64,000 nucleotides of DNA. Source: Mycoplasmopsis maculosa. Lineage in GTDB: Bacteria; Bacillota_I; Bacilli_A; Mycoplasmatales; Metamycoplasmataceae. Both the position numbers and the translations under genes were made by a program. Where the stretch lies: positions 620,001 to 684,000 of the forward strand of contig NZ_LR215037.1 in the NCBI RefSeq assembly GCF_900660665.1. Reading direction: 5' to 3'. The notes beneath the pieces were generated by a model. The model saw nothing but the letters and a program-made list of their open reading frames with translations, ran no database searches and was not told where the DNA came from. Below, piece after piece: positions 20,867 through 31,926 of this stretch. Every line of letters begins with the position of its first letter. The first letter of the stretch is position 1.

Positions 20867-21433
20867 TTAAATTACACCTTTTTTATTAGAATTGAAACTG
20901 TTTATCACTATGTTTATATCATTATAAATAAATGAAATAGCTGCTTCTGCTGATTTTTCTAAAACTTTTTCTAAAAGTTGAAATTCTCCAGGTTTAAAGT
21001 TGGATAAAACAAAATCTTTTAATTCAAGTTCGCCTCTATTGCCTATTCCAATTCTTAATCTTTTAAAATCATTATCCTTAAAATGATTTATTACACTTTG
21101 CACACCATTATGTCCGGCCGATGAACCACCTATTTTAATAGCAGCCTTACCTATTTCATAGTCTTTTTCATCAAAAATTATCATTATATCGGAAGAATCA
21201 ATTTTATAAAAATTTGCTAAAGAATAAATAAAATCTCCTGACAAATTCATATAAGTATAAGGTTTTGCAATAATAACATCATCTATTACAGCAAATTTAC
21301 CATTAAACTTTTCTTTATTTAGTTGTATATTACCTAATTTTTCGCAAATTTTATCTATAGCTAAAAAACCGGCATTATGTCTTGTGTATCTATAGTGATC
21401 ACCAGGGTTACCTAAACCAACTATTAATTTCAT
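20867..21433 (-). CDS. pth: Peptidyl-tRNA hydrolase
   Basis: 188 residues. It carries the Pth landmarks: VGLGNPGDHY at the N-terminus, YTRHNAGF with the catalytic His, KPYTYMNLSG, and GGSSAGHNG. It recycles peptidyl-tRNA dropped by ribosomes. The start lies inside the 3' end of recD2 (10-base overlap), with its AGGAG ribosome binding site in recD2 coding sequence. Confidence 0.98.
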   Translation of the reverse strand: MKLIVGLGNPGDHYRYTRHNAGFLAIDKICEKLGNIQLNKEKFNGKFAVIDDVIIAKPYTYMNLSGDFIYSLANFYKIDSSDIMIIFDEKDYEIGKAAIKIGGSSAGHNGVQSVINHFKDNDFKRLRIGIGNRGELELKDFVLSNFKPGEFQLLEKVLEKSAEAAISFIYNDINIVINSFNSNKKGVI

Positions 21434-23580
21434 TTTTTATCTCCTGCAATAAATTTTTTTAAATAAGTATTTATTGTAATATTACTATTATTTTTTATTT
21501 TTTGTGAGTATAAGATCGAAGAACCTATAAGAATTAGTTCTTCTTTTGCTCTAGAAACAGCTGTATATAATAGCTTTTTAGTTAGCATATGTTCTGCTAA
21601 GTCTTTAACAACACCGAAAATTACGCATTTTGCCTCAGAACCTTGAAATTTGTGAATTGTTATTGCATATGCTAATTTTATATTTTCTATTAATTCAGAT
21701 TTTTTATATTTTATTATTTTTTTATCATCATAATTTACAAAAATTTCATTAGTTTTTTCATTTATAGAATCTATATATCCTATTTCACCGTTAAACACGT
21801 TTCTATCATAATCATTTACTATTTGAATAACTTTATCACCTACATAATAATAAGAATCGACTCCTTTTATTTTTAAAGAGATAGACTTTGTTAAATTATT
21901 TCTTTTTATGTTTCATTCTTGAATTTTTCTATTTACTGAATCAATTCCATTCATTCCTTTATAAGAAGGAAGTAATACTATTACATCATTTATAGAACCA
22001 TATTTTTCAACTTTTTCTTCATAAATTAAAGTAATTTCTTCTAAAAATTCAGTATTTGATTTTTCATAAAAAGTTACTGATTGCGAATTCAATAAAGGTA
22101 ATTTATTATTATTTATAGATTTAAAATGTTCAAATAAATCAACTCTATCTGTTCTAAAAATATCTGTTAGCCTTGAAACCGGAATAATTTTAGAAGAAAT
22201 TAAATCATCTAAAATATTACCAGGCCCTATACATGGCAACTGATTCTCATCGCCTACTAAAATAAGTTTTTCGACTTTTTTACATACTTTCAATAACAAA
22301 TCAAAAATGTGTAAATTGACCATCGAAAATTCGTCTACTATAATAACTTTAACATCACTTGATTCTTGAAAAGATTCTCAAACATTTTCAACATCAGATA
22401 TTTTTAGAAAATTGTGAATTGTTTTTACTTCTTGTTCAGTTTTCTCAGACAATATTGTTGCAGCTCTACCTGTTGGAGTTAATAAAGCTATATCTTTTTC
22501 TTTATATATTTTTTGATTAATCAATTCACTTAAAATTTTTTTTATTATATAAGATTTTCCTGTACCTGGGTATCCTGATATTATTGAAACATTATTATTG
22601 ATTGCATTATTAAAAGCTTCTACTTGACCTGCTGAAAAATTTTTTAAATTAATTTTTTCTAAATTAATTTTTTTACTCTTCTTATTATTAATAATTTCTT
22701 TAATTGATAAAGATATATCAAATTCTTTTTTTCTTAAAGAAACTAAGCTTACAAAATGATTTTCATTAAATTCTTTTTCAAAGAATAATTCATTTTGTTC
22801 TATCATAAAAGTTAAAGTTTCTAAAATTTGTTTATCGATATCTATAAGATTTTCTACAAAATTTTTTTTAAATTCTGAAATAAAATCATTAATTTCGAAA
22901 TAAGTATTATTGTTTTGTTCTAATTTACGAAAAGTATAATAAACAAAGGCTCTTAGTCGTTTTACAATAGGAAAATTAGGATTTAATTTGATAGCAAAAT
23001 TATCTACATCATTTAACTTAAAATTACCATTAATATATAAGTCATAAGGATCATTTATTTTGAAGTATTCTATTATGTCAATGTCAGGATAAACTTTTAT
23101 AAGTTCATTATGAAAAAAAGTTAAATTATTATCTGTAAAAAAAGATAGATTTTTATCAGAATAAATTTTGCAAAAAATATAAAAGTTATCATAAACAGTT
23201 GGTTTTAATATGTTCTTAACTTTTATTGGATCTGAAATAATTTCAGACCAATTATTATGACCCAACTCTTTTTCTATTTTTTCTATTGAAACCATTCCCA
23301 TACCTGAAACATTAGATAAAATCATGCTCTTTATATCACTATTATTTTCAGGTTTAGTTATTTTTAAATCATTCAAAAAATAATTAGCTTTGTTTAATTG
23401 TTTTGTTATTGTTATTTCATAAAAGTTATCTAATTCAACTTTTGTTTTAGTCATATATATTGTGTAATTTTTACTTTCTTGAGATACAAAAGAAACTAAA
23501 GCAAAAGCTCAATCTTTTTGTTCGCCACCAGCAAATACTTTTCTAAATCTTCCTTTTAATTTAAGTTGTTCTGAGTTCAT
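21424..23580 (-). CDS. recD2: RecD2-type ATP-dependent DNA helicase
   Basis: 718 residues under code 4. The N-terminal region (about 1-300) is the RecD2-specific part with a helix-hairpin-helix-like segment. The helicase core has Walker A GYPGTGKSY (about 336), LLTPTGRAA, Walker B DEFSM, GDENQLP, and a C-terminal YAITIHKFQGSEA motif of superfamily 1B helicases. It is a 5'-3' helicase acting in repair and fork processing without RecBC. Its last codons overlap pth. The start at 23580 is the first ATG and diverges from dnaA across the likely origin. Confidence 0.92.
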
Positions 23581-23773
23581 AAAACTATTATATTAATATA
23601 TTTAAAAAGAATACTAAAACTATAAAAATATTTTTAGTTATCTTATAACACACATTTCTTTTGTTGATAATTTGTGGATAACTATTAAAAAAATGTTTAT
23701 AAATTGTTATTAATTGCATATATGTATTAATATATTAAATACTAATTACTATTTATTATATTATTATTAAGCT
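23581..23773. other. Candidate replication origin (oriC)
   Basis: 193 bases between divergent recD2 and dnaA, more than 80% A+T. One perfect DnaA box lies on the minus strand (TGTGGATAA at 23673-23681) with a one-mismatch neighbour (TGTTGATAA at 23662-23670). AT-rich stretches on either side could unwind. Genes to the left run almost all leftwards and dnaA-dnaN run right, fitting an origin here. The dnaA-dnaN gap (25163-25306) has only weak box-like sequences, such as TTATTAACA. Confidence 0.65.
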
Positions 23774-25162
23774 ATGAGTATTAAAAGTGATAAAATGATT
23801 AAATTTAAAGCATATACTGATCAATTTTTAAAAAGCATTAGTTTAGAAATAAACGACAATATGATTTTTAAAAACTTTTTTATGAATATGGGTATTATTG
23901 ACATTGATGATAACAATCTTGTCACTATTGCAACAACAATTTCTAAAAGTGGTTTAAATATAATCGTAAACAATTATAGTGAACAAATAACAAAAGTATT
24001 AAATGAAATTTTTGAGAAAGAATGCAAATTTATTTTTGTCTTAAAAGAGGCAATAACTAAAGAGGCAAAAAATAAAATAAAAGAAATATCTAAAAGCATT
24101 AAAATTTCAAATACAGTTGATATCCAAAAAACTTTTTCTAATTATGTAAGATGTGATTATAACGAAAGTGTTTATAGATTTGCTGAAATTTTAATAAATC
24201 AAGACAAAAATGAATTTAATCCTATTTTTATTTTCGGTGACTCTGGTTTAGGAAAAACACACTTATTGTTTGCAATTAGTAATGAACTTATATCAAAAGG
24301 ATTAAACGTTATTTATGTAAACCCAAGTAATTTTTTAAGAGATATACAGTTTATTTTACAAGAAAATAATACAACTAAATTAAGAGAACTTACTAGTGAA
24401 TTTGAAAAAGCTGATATTGTTATGTTTGATGATTTTCAAAGTTATGGGTTAGGCAATAAAAAAGTTACTTTAAATATTATTTTTAATATTTTAGATTTTA
24501 GAATAAATACAAAAAAAACAACTATTATTTGTTCTGATAGATCTGTTGATTCAATATCTTCGATGTTTGATAACAGAATAGTAACAAGGTTATCTATGGG
24601 ATTGCAATTAGAAATTAAGCATCCGACACAAACAGATTTATTAAAGATATTAAATAGTTTTATAGATGATTCAAATTTAAACCCTAATTTATGAGAAAAA
24701 GAAGCAAAAAATTACATAGTTAGAAATTACTCAAGATCTGTAAGGACTTTAATGGGTGCTTTAAGTAGAATTAAATTTTATAAGAACGATATAATACAAA
24801 AGAATTCAAAATATACTTTATCTGTCGTGGATTCTATTTTAAGAGATATTCAAGAATCGAAAGAAACTATAACACCCGAAACTATAATTGATTATGTTGC
24901 TAAATATTACAAAATTTCTAAAAAAGATATTTTAGGAAAAGGTAGACAAAAAGAAGTGGTTTTAGCAAGACATATAGCTATTTATTTAATAAGAGATCAA
25001 ATTAATATTCCTCTACAACAAATTGGGAGATTTTTTGGAAATAGAGATCATTCTACAATTTTAAATGCTATAAAAAAAATAGAAAAAGAATCTGACAATC
25101 CAGATTTATCATTAAGAAGAACTATTTCTGCTATTAGTGATGACTTATATAGAAAGAAATAA
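23774..25162 (+). CDS. dnaA: Chromosomal replication initiator DnaA
   Basis: 462 residues. The short N-terminal domain is followed by the AAA+ domain: Walker A GDSGLGKTH from residue 155, Walker B IVMFDDFQ, and sensor ICSDRS. The C-terminal DNA-binding domain has the DHSTILNA helix at residue 425. It binds DnaA boxes and opens oriC. One TGA tryptophan lies near residue 308. It is preceded by the box-containing region and followed by dnaN, the classic origin arrangement. Confidence 0.98.
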
Positions 25163-25306
25163 ACATTAAAAAAGATTTTATTAAGAGTTTATTAACAATT
25201 TTAAAAACCTAAATAGCTTTAAAAATAAGTTTATTTGGTAAAAAAATATATATTTGTTAACAATTTCAACAATGTATATAAATATATAAAATAAAGGAGA
25301 TTTAAA
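25163..25306 (+). promoter_or_regulatory. dnaA-dnaN spacer
   Basis: 144 very AT-rich bases with no gene. It contains the palindrome TTGTTAACAA and TTATTAACA, possibly degenerate DnaA boxes, and ends with AAAGGAG, the dnaN ribosome binding site. No terminator is visible. Confidence 0.35.
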
Positions 25307-26419
25307 ATGCATATAATAATTAAAAAAAATATTATTGATGAAATAATTGAAATAGTTTCAAAATTTACAGATCCTATTAGTTCTTTTTATGGAATGAGAT
25401 GTATTTTGATTAATACTGATGATAATAAAATAACTTTTAAGGCAACAAATGAAATAACAAATATTATTAAAAGTATTGATGTTGATAATACTGACGTTAT
25501 AGTAAAAAAACCTGGTGAAATATTAATACAAGCTAATATTTTTAAAAATATAATAAAAAAACTAAACGGTTTTATTGAAATAGAAAAAATTTCAAATAGC
25601 AATTTAATAGAAATAAAACAAGATAGTTCAAGATATACACTAAATACTTCTGATGTTAAAACTTTTCCAAAAATTGATGAAAGCACAAATACTAAAGAAA
25701 TTGAAATAAATACTGATAATTTTAAAAAAGCTGTTAAGAATGTTGCTTTTGCTGCAAGTAACGAAAATAATTTAATTTATAAATGCATTAATTTTAGAAG
25801 TAATGGAAATAAATTAAATTTAACTGCAACTGATTCTTATAGGTTAGCTTTTTATACTATTAATACTAATTATGTTTTAGATGATTTTGAATTTAGTGTT
25901 AATGCAAAAGATGTTAAAGATCTAATACCCTCTGATGCCCCTAAAGTTGTTAAACTTTTTTATAATTCAATAAAAGTAGGCATAAAATATGATAATACTG
26001 TTATAACTTCTAGAATAACTGATCTACCTTATCATGATATTGAAAGTCTATTTACAAAAGTTATGTCTGAAACTAAATATAAAGTTACAATAAATAAAAA
26101 TGAACTAAACAATTTATTAAATAAAATTTGAATAGGCACTAATGATAAACAAAATAGAATAGAAATAAAAATTAAAAAGAATGAATTAAGCATTTTTACT
26201 AAATTGGATGAAATAGGTGACTCTTTTGTTAAAACAGAAAATCTTGAATTAGAAGGTTCTAATTTAGAATTTGATATAAATTATAACTATTTAAAAGAAG
26301 CTTTATCAGTTTTTGATGATGAACTATATATATTAGTTGACGAAAAAATTCAAAAAATATTAATAATTTCTAAATCAAATCCAAATACAAAACAATTGAT
26401 TTCACCAATGAGGAGATAA
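25307..26419 (+). CDS. dnaN: DNA polymerase III sliding clamp, beta subunit
   Basis: 370 residues, the usual length. The first domain contains IKKLNGFIEIE; the second has the clamp signature LTATDSYRLAFY; the C-terminal block LISPMRR corresponds to the conserved MPMR-type end. It forms the ring that tethers the polymerase. The start has AAAGGAG 7 bases upstream. The stop is one base before the S4-domain gene, whose ribosome binding site (AGGAG) is in the dnaN tail. Confidence 0.97.
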
Positions 26420-26420
26420 G

Positions 26421-26639
26421 ATGAATTCTGAAATTATAATTACTAAAGATTTTATAGAAATCGGAAAACTTATAAAAAAAATTGGTCTTATAACAACAGG
26501 TGGAGCAATTAAAGTTTTTTTAAAAAATAATATTGTAAAAATAAATAATGTAACTCCGCAAGGCAGAAGTACAAAAGTCTATCCAGATGATATAATTTGA
26601 ATAAACGATGACGTTTATGTTGTTAAAAGAGAAAAATAA
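26421..26639 (+). CDS. S4-domain RNA-binding protein (YaaA/RlbA type)
   Basis: 72 residues. An S4-like fold is visible: FIEIGKLIKKIGLITTGGAIKVFL with the helix-glycine pattern, then INNVTPQGRSTKVYPDDIIW. This small protein sits directly after dnaN, as yaaA does in Bacillus, where recF usually follows; no recF is present here. It probably binds structured RNA such as rRNA. Its stop is followed by a terminator. Confidence 0.88.
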
Positions 26640-26647
26640 TCAAAATT

Positions 26648-26674
26648 AATGATATCTTTTAGATATCATTTTTT
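26648..26674 (+). terminator. Terminator of dnaA-dnaN-S4 unit
   Basis: AATGATATCT pairs with AGATATCATT (10 bp, 3-base loop), followed by four further T. Confidence 0.85.
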
Positions 26675-26687
26675 ATTTAAAAAAATA

Positions 26688-26707
26688 AAAAAGGCAAAAG
26701 CCTTTTT
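26688..26707 (-). terminator. Terminator of the lplA-asnA operon
   Basis: AAAAAGGC pairs with GCCTTTTT (8 bp, 4-base loop); the minus strand continues with T residues. It lies just after the asnA stop. Confidence 0.85.
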
Positions 26708-26714
26708 AAATTAA

Positions 26715-27695
26715 TTATAAAAGTTCAACACCTTCTAATTTAAATTTATCTTTCATTTCTTTTGGTCAAATACTTACTTGAACTTCACCTATATGTTTTT
26801 TTTCTAATAAAAACATACTTAATCTACTTTGTCCTATTCCTCCGCCAATTGTTAAAGGTAATTGATTTTCAAAAATTTGATTATGGTATTCACCTAGGTC
26901 ATTTTCTGTTTTATTTAAAATACTCATTTGATTTTTTAAAGAATTTGCATCAACTCTGATGCCCATTGAAGATAATTCTAAAGCTTTTTTATTTATATTA
27001 TCCCAAACAACAATATCACCATTTAAATTTCAATCATCATAATCGAAAGCTCTTTTTGAATGTGGTTGATTATCAGGTAAATTATTTCCTATTTGATACA
27101 CAAACATAGCTCCGACTTTTTCAACAAATTTATCTTCTCTTTCTTCAGGAGACAAATCAGGGTACATTTCGTATAATTCTTTTGAACTAATAAAGGTTAT
27201 TTTTTTTGGTAATTTTATACTCAAAACAGGATATGAAAAAACTAATTTATTTTCAACATAACGTATAGATTCATAAATAGTATTAACTATTTTTTTAAGA
27301 AAATCAATTTGTCTATCTTCTTTTTTAATAATCAATTCTCAATCTCATTGATCAACATATAATGAGTGTTTATAGTCTACCTCATCATCTTTTCTTATAG
27401 CATTCATATCAGCTCATAAACCTTCATAAGGAAGGAAATTATATTTTTTTAAAGCATATCTTTTTCATTTTGCTAATGAATGGACAATTTCTAATTCCTC
27501 ATTTCATTGTTTAGGTTTAAACATAACAGGGATATCGCCATTTAAACCATCATTTATTTTTGAATTAGAAAGAACGAATAAAGGAGCTGAAACTCTTGTT
27601 AAACTTAGTTCTTTATTTAATTTTTTAGTGAAAGCAAACTTTAAATCTTGAATTGCTTGTTGTGTTTCTTTTAAATTTAATTTTGATTTATACAT
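26715..27695 (-). CDS. asnA: Aspartate-ammonia ligase (asparagine synthetase A)
   Basis: 326 residues. AsnA landmarks are visible: LTRVSAPLFV near the N-terminus, HSLAKWKR, LYVDQWDWE and the C-terminal LTIGGGIGQSRL. It makes asparagine from aspartate, ammonia and ATP, and is related to class II aminoacyl-tRNA synthetases. The start overlaps the end of the PQ-loop gene by 8 bases and is preceded by AGAGG. It is the last gene of a four-gene operon. Confidence 0.96.
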
Positions 27696-28464
27696 TTTTT
27701 ATAACCTCTTTTTTCTTAAATTTATCGATAATTGTAAAAATAAATATTAACGCAAAGACTAAGAATGAAATTGCTTGTCAAATAAGAGCACTAATATATT
27801 GATTTTGGAATCCACCAGCATTTATTGCATAAGAAACTCAATATGCAGTTCAACCGATATTTGAACATAACGCAAGTATTATCATACCTAAAGACATTCC
27901 TGTAAAATCCTTTGTATCAATTGATTTTAAAATTTGTGGTAAAAATGCAAATGCAGTTATTATAGGGATAATTTGTCCAATAATTAATAAAGCTTTTTCA
28001 GATAGCTTGATAGAATCTCCATCATTTGTTTTTCCTCATAAAGCTCAATTAGAAATTACTGCTATAATAATAAAAATTGTAGTTGTAATACTTAAAACAA
28101 CTCATTTTAATTTTTTTCTTAATTGACTATTTGAATATTTATAAAGCATAAATAATAAAAATTGATTTATAAATAAAGTTATCAAATTGGTATAAACAAC
28201 CATAAAATTTTTAACATTTTGTGCATTATTATCAAACGCGCCTAAAATTATTCAGCCTAAAGTACCAATATAAAATAATCAAAAAGAATAATATTTTATA
28301 TTTCCTGCTGATTTCTTTTTGTAAACTTGTACTATTTGAGGAATACTAAAACCAATAGTTAAAGCCGCACTAATGAGACCAAAAGTGATAGCAAATCAAC
28401 CTGATATATAGTTTGCCTCATTTAATATAAACATATTAAATAAACTTTTTTGAAATTTTTCCAT
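27688..28464 (-). CDS. PQ-loop repeat membrane transporter
   Basis: 258 residues, with about seven hydrophobic helices and many TGA tryptophans. Two PQ-loop motifs are plain: GFSIPQIVQVYKKKSAGNI in the first half and AFAFLPQILKSIDTKDFTGM in the second. The duplicated three-helix bundle resembles SWEET, KDEL-receptor and cystinosin-type proteins, which move sugars or amino acids. Its place before asnA suggests an amino acid substrate, but that is a guess. The gene begins 17 bases after the hydrolase stop. Confidence 0.85.
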
Positions 28465-28481
28465 AATGTATTAATTATAAA

Positions 28482-29297
28482 TTATTTATTACTTAAATAT
28501 TCATTAATGATATTGTTTATTTCTTCAGCTTTTTGATAAAACATCGCATGACCACATTTTTTTATTTCAAAGAATTTTATATCAGGCCTATCTTTTTTTA
28601 ATAATAACATTTGATTTTTTGATACAAATTTATCTTCACTTCCAAAAATAACTGTAAAATTGCTGTTTTCGTCAAATAATTTTCTTATTTGATTATTTAA
28701 ATAGTTTTTAGATAAAATTTGTTCTTTTACTAAAAAGCCAAATTTTTGTTTTCTTAAATCAATGGAATCAAAAATTTTTTTAGCTAATAAATTTATACCA
28801 TTTATATAATTTTGATTTGGTTCAAAAACTAAATTAAAAAGTGAATCAAATGCATCGTTCTCATTTTCTGGTAATAATCATTTAAAAATATCTGAATTTA
28901 AATCGTTCTCAATACTTAATAAATTGTAATTTAAAGGCGCTAATAAAAATAAATGTTTCACTTTGTCATTAACTTTTAAATTAAAGAGCCCAGGTATTGC
29001 TCCCATTGAATGTGAAATAATGTAAATTTCTTTATCTATAAATTCTTTTTCTATTAATTTAAAAACTATTTTTGAAAAATACTCTAAACTAGCATTATTT
29101 TTTAATGAAGATTTACCGGATCCAGGCAAGTCTAAAGTAGCAATTTTATATTTCCTATTTTTTAATTGTTTTAATGGTGAAATAGTTAAACCTCTATCAG
29201 CAAAACCATGAATAAAAAGAAAAATAGGAAGATCTTCTTTTTCATCTTCCATTGTAAAATAGATTCTTTCATCAAAAATATCTATAAATTTTTCCAT
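28482..29297 (-). CDS. Alpha/beta hydrolase
   Basis: 271 residues. The fold's landmarks are all present: oxyanion HGF (residues 30-32), nucleophile elbow SHSMG with Ser 97, an acid in FGSEDKFV and the catalytic His in KKCGHAMFY near the C-terminus. It has no signal peptide and is probably a cytosolic esterase or lipase-like hydrolase of unknown substrate. The start is two bases after the lplA stop, so translation is likely coupled. Confidence 0.9.
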
Positions 29298-29299
29298 TT

Positions 29300-30280
29300 T
29301 TACCCTAAAATTAATTTAACAATTTCACTTCTTTTTAAGGTTCCGAAATAATCACTTAATTCTATTTCATCTAATTTCATAGTTATACTAAATTCATCTA
29401 AATGTAAGTTCTCAAATAGCGGTTCTATTTCTCTAATATCTTTTTTGCTTAAAAAGTCACCTTCAAAATAAAGTTTTTTGATATACCCTTTTTCAATTTG
29501 ACCTTTAACAGTTAATAAACCACCTTGAAATTTTTCAGTATTAGAAAAATTAAAATCAGCCGCTCTATCAAAAATCCATTTTTCAGATTTAAATAATTCT
29601 TTTAATTCATTCAATTTAGCATCATATTTTGAAAAAGGTATATCTAATAATTCACTATTTTCTTTTTCAATAAAATATTTGATTAATTTATTAATAAATT
29701 CTTCAACGCTCATTTTTTCAGGAAGAATATTAATAATATTTGTAACTCTAGCTCTTACTGATTGTATTCCTTTTGATTCAAATTTTATTTTATTAGGTTT
29801 CAAAGCATTACTTAGTTTAGTTACATCAACATCAAATAAAATAGTACCGTGACTAACTATTCTATTACCACTGATGTATTGAGCATTACCACTTATTTTA
29901 TAACCATTTACTAAAATATCATTTCTACCGTGAAACTCAGCATTTAATCCTAATGAATTTAAAAAACCAATAATAGGTGATAAAAATTTTTGATAACTAT
30001 TATCATCAGATTTATCAGAAATAAAACTAAAATTAATGTTTCCTAAATCGTGATATACCGCTCCTCCGCCAGATTTTCTTCTAGCTAGTTCAATTTTGTT
30101 ATCTGCAACAAATTCTCTATTTATTTCTTCATAAGCATTCTGGTTATTTCCGATAATTATTGCATTATTATGTTGATATAAAATTAATACATCACCAGTT
30201 ATATCAGGATCATTCATTATTATATTTTCAAGTGCCAAAGTAACGTATGGCGAAGTTTCTTTTATTCTAAAAATTTTCAT
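29300..30280 (-). CDS. lplA: Lipoate-protein ligase A
   Basis: 326 residues from the ATG at 30280, chosen for its perfect GGAGG ribosome binding site; an in-frame upstream ATG (30331) lacks one. The lipoyl-AMP loop RRKSGGGAVYHDLGN lies at residues 67-81, followed by KISGNAQYISGNRIVSHGTI with the catalytic Lys. The C-terminal domain is present. It attaches scavenged lipoate to E2 or H proteins. It is the first gene of the operon with the hydrolase, PQ-loop protein and asnA. Confidence 0.96.
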   Translation of the reverse strand: MKIFRIKETSPYVTLALENIIMNDPDITGDVLILYQHNNAIIIGNNQNAYEEINREFVADNKIELARRKSGGGAVYHDLGNINFSFISDKSDDNSYQKFLSPIIGFLNSLGLNAEFHGRNDILVNGYKISGNAQYISGNRIVSHGTILFDVDVTKLSNALKPNKIKFESKGIQSVRARVTNIINILPEKMSVEEFINKLIKYFIEKENSELLDIPFSKYDAKLNELKELFKSEKWIFDRAADFNFSNTEKFQGGLLTVKGQIEKGYIKKLYFEGDFLSKKDIREIEPLFENLHLDEFSITMKLDEIELSDYFGTLKRSEIVKLILG

Positions 30281-30467
30281 TATTCCTCCATATCTATATA
30301 TTAAATTATAAAAAAATGATTTATTTAACAATAAAAAAATATTTATTATAATTTAAATAGTAAATTAACTTTTACTAGTTCATAAGATAATTTAAATTAA
30401 TACAAAGTGTTTTTTATATAAAAAGCACATTTTAATATTTCTTTTATAAAAAAATAGAAAGGCTTTT
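30281..30467. promoter_or_regulatory. Divergent intergenic region with leader hairpin
   Basis: 187 bases between lplA and the ABC-lipoprotein operon, no gene. A hairpin at 30407-30428 (GTGTTTTTT pairing with AAAAAGCAC, one G-T pair) followed by ATTTTAAT sits 40 bases before the rightward ATG. It could be a weak terminator or attenuator in the leader. GAAAGG is the ribosome binding site of the next gene. Confidence 0.35.
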
Positions 30468-31172
30468 ATGAATATTTTAGAAGTAAAAGGCTTGGAAAAA
30501 CTTTATGTAAATAAAAAAGATATAAGAGGTATTAAAAATTTAAATTTTAGCATTAAAGATAATGCATTTCATGCATTTATTGGAGAGAATGGAGCTGGTA
30601 AAACAACTACAATAAAATGTATTATAGGTTCATATTTTAAATACAAAGGAAGTATTTATATTTTTGGTAAAAATCACAATTTACCAGAATCTAAACAAAT
30701 AATTGGATATGTACCTGAATACGCTACTTTCCCAAAAGATATGACTACTTATAGTTATTTAAAGTCTTTAGCTAAGTTAAATAAAATAAGTAGTAAAGAT
30801 ATTGAAAATAAAATTGATAGTTATTTAACAAAGTTTAATATAACTGATTTAAAAAATCAAAAACCATCACAAATGTCTTCTGGTCAAAAGAAGAAAATTT
30901 TGCTAATTCAAGCATTAATACATGATCCAAAATTAATTATTCTTGACGAACCAGCAGCTAATTTAGACCCTACAGCAAGATATGAATTATTTGAAGTTTT
31001 AAAACAACTTCACAAAGAAGGAAAAACTATTTTAATTAGTTCTCACGTTCTTGCTGAAATTGATAAATATACTACTAGTTTAACACTAATCCATAAAGGT
31101 GAAGTTATTTATAGTGGTAATAAAATTGAATCATTAGAAAAGACTTATTATGAAAAAGTTATTAAAAATTAA
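30468..31172 (+). CDS. ABC transporter ATP-binding protein
   Basis: 234 residues. Walker A GENGAGKTT (39-47), signature region QMSSGQKKK (135-143), Walker B LIILDEP (156-162) and SSHV H-loop. The degenerate SSGQ signature is usual in this CcmA/ABC-2 type ATPase class. It energises the permease encoded at 31910-33727. The next gene starts inside its last codons (23-base overlap). Confidence 0.94.
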   Translation: MNILEVKGLEKLYVNKKDIRGIKNLNFSIKDNAFHAFIGENGAGKTTTIKCIIGSYFKYKGSIYIFGKNHNLPESKQIIGYVPEYATFPKDMTTYSYLKSLAKLNKISSKDIENKIDSYLTKFNITDLKNQKPSQMSSGQKKKILLIQALIHDPKLIILDEPAANLDPTARYELFEVLKQLHKEGKTILISSHVLAEIDKYTTSLTLIHKGEVIYSGNKIESLEKTYYEKVIKN

Positions 31173-31926
31173 AAAAATACTACCTTATTCTTTATTATTA
31201 TTTTCGCCAATTGTATTGACTTCTTGTAGTTTACAAGAGGAGTTTTCAAATAAACAAAAAAAACTATTAGAAAGTGTTTTTGGAAAAGATTATATTGAAA
31301 AAACAAGCGGTGTATTAAAAAATAATGAAATTTTAGAAGTTGAAGAACAATTTAAAATTTTATATTCAAATTTAGAAAATAAAATAATAACTGAAGAAGA
31401 TTTTATTAACGAAAGTGAAAAAATAGTACCAAAAATTTTAGTTAATTTCAATGTTTTAAGTTTTTTAAATAAAGGTTTTTATTATTTAAAAGATAAAAAT
31501 ATTGATAATAATGTTCTTAGTCACTCTGCAACATATAAACATTCATTAGGACTTAAAGGTTTTGAAAATCATGGTGTTAATGATTTACACTATACAAAAG
31601 TTGCTAACGGTAAAAATCCTAGATTTGTTATATCTGGTTTTTTAGCAGAAGAAGATAACATTTACGTTTCTTATAATCGTTTAATAGTTAAATATGTAAA
31701 AACAAAAAACGGGTGAGGAATTAGTCCAAAAATATATTATTTTGCTGATTATAAACCTGTTTTTACACTAAAAAATAATAATGATAAAAAGATATTAAAT
31801 TTTTTAAATATCAGTGAAAAAGATATTAATTCACAATCTATATACAATGATTTTGAAAGAATTTTTGGAAGCACAGAATTTAGTGCTGTTACTATTCTTA
31901 GTATAGGAAATGAAACAAATAAATAA
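31150..31926 (+). CDS. Lipoprotein of the ABC operon
   Basis: 258 residues with a lipoprotein signal peptide (lipobox VLTSC, Cys 26). The mature protein has no known domain. The middle part contains SFLNKGFYYLKDKN, reminiscent of the aromatic Asn-rich patch of the three later lipoproteins but less regular. The start overlaps the ATPase gene by 23 bases and the end overlaps the permease gene by 17, so translation is coupled. It may be the external partner of the transporter. Confidence 0.85.
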
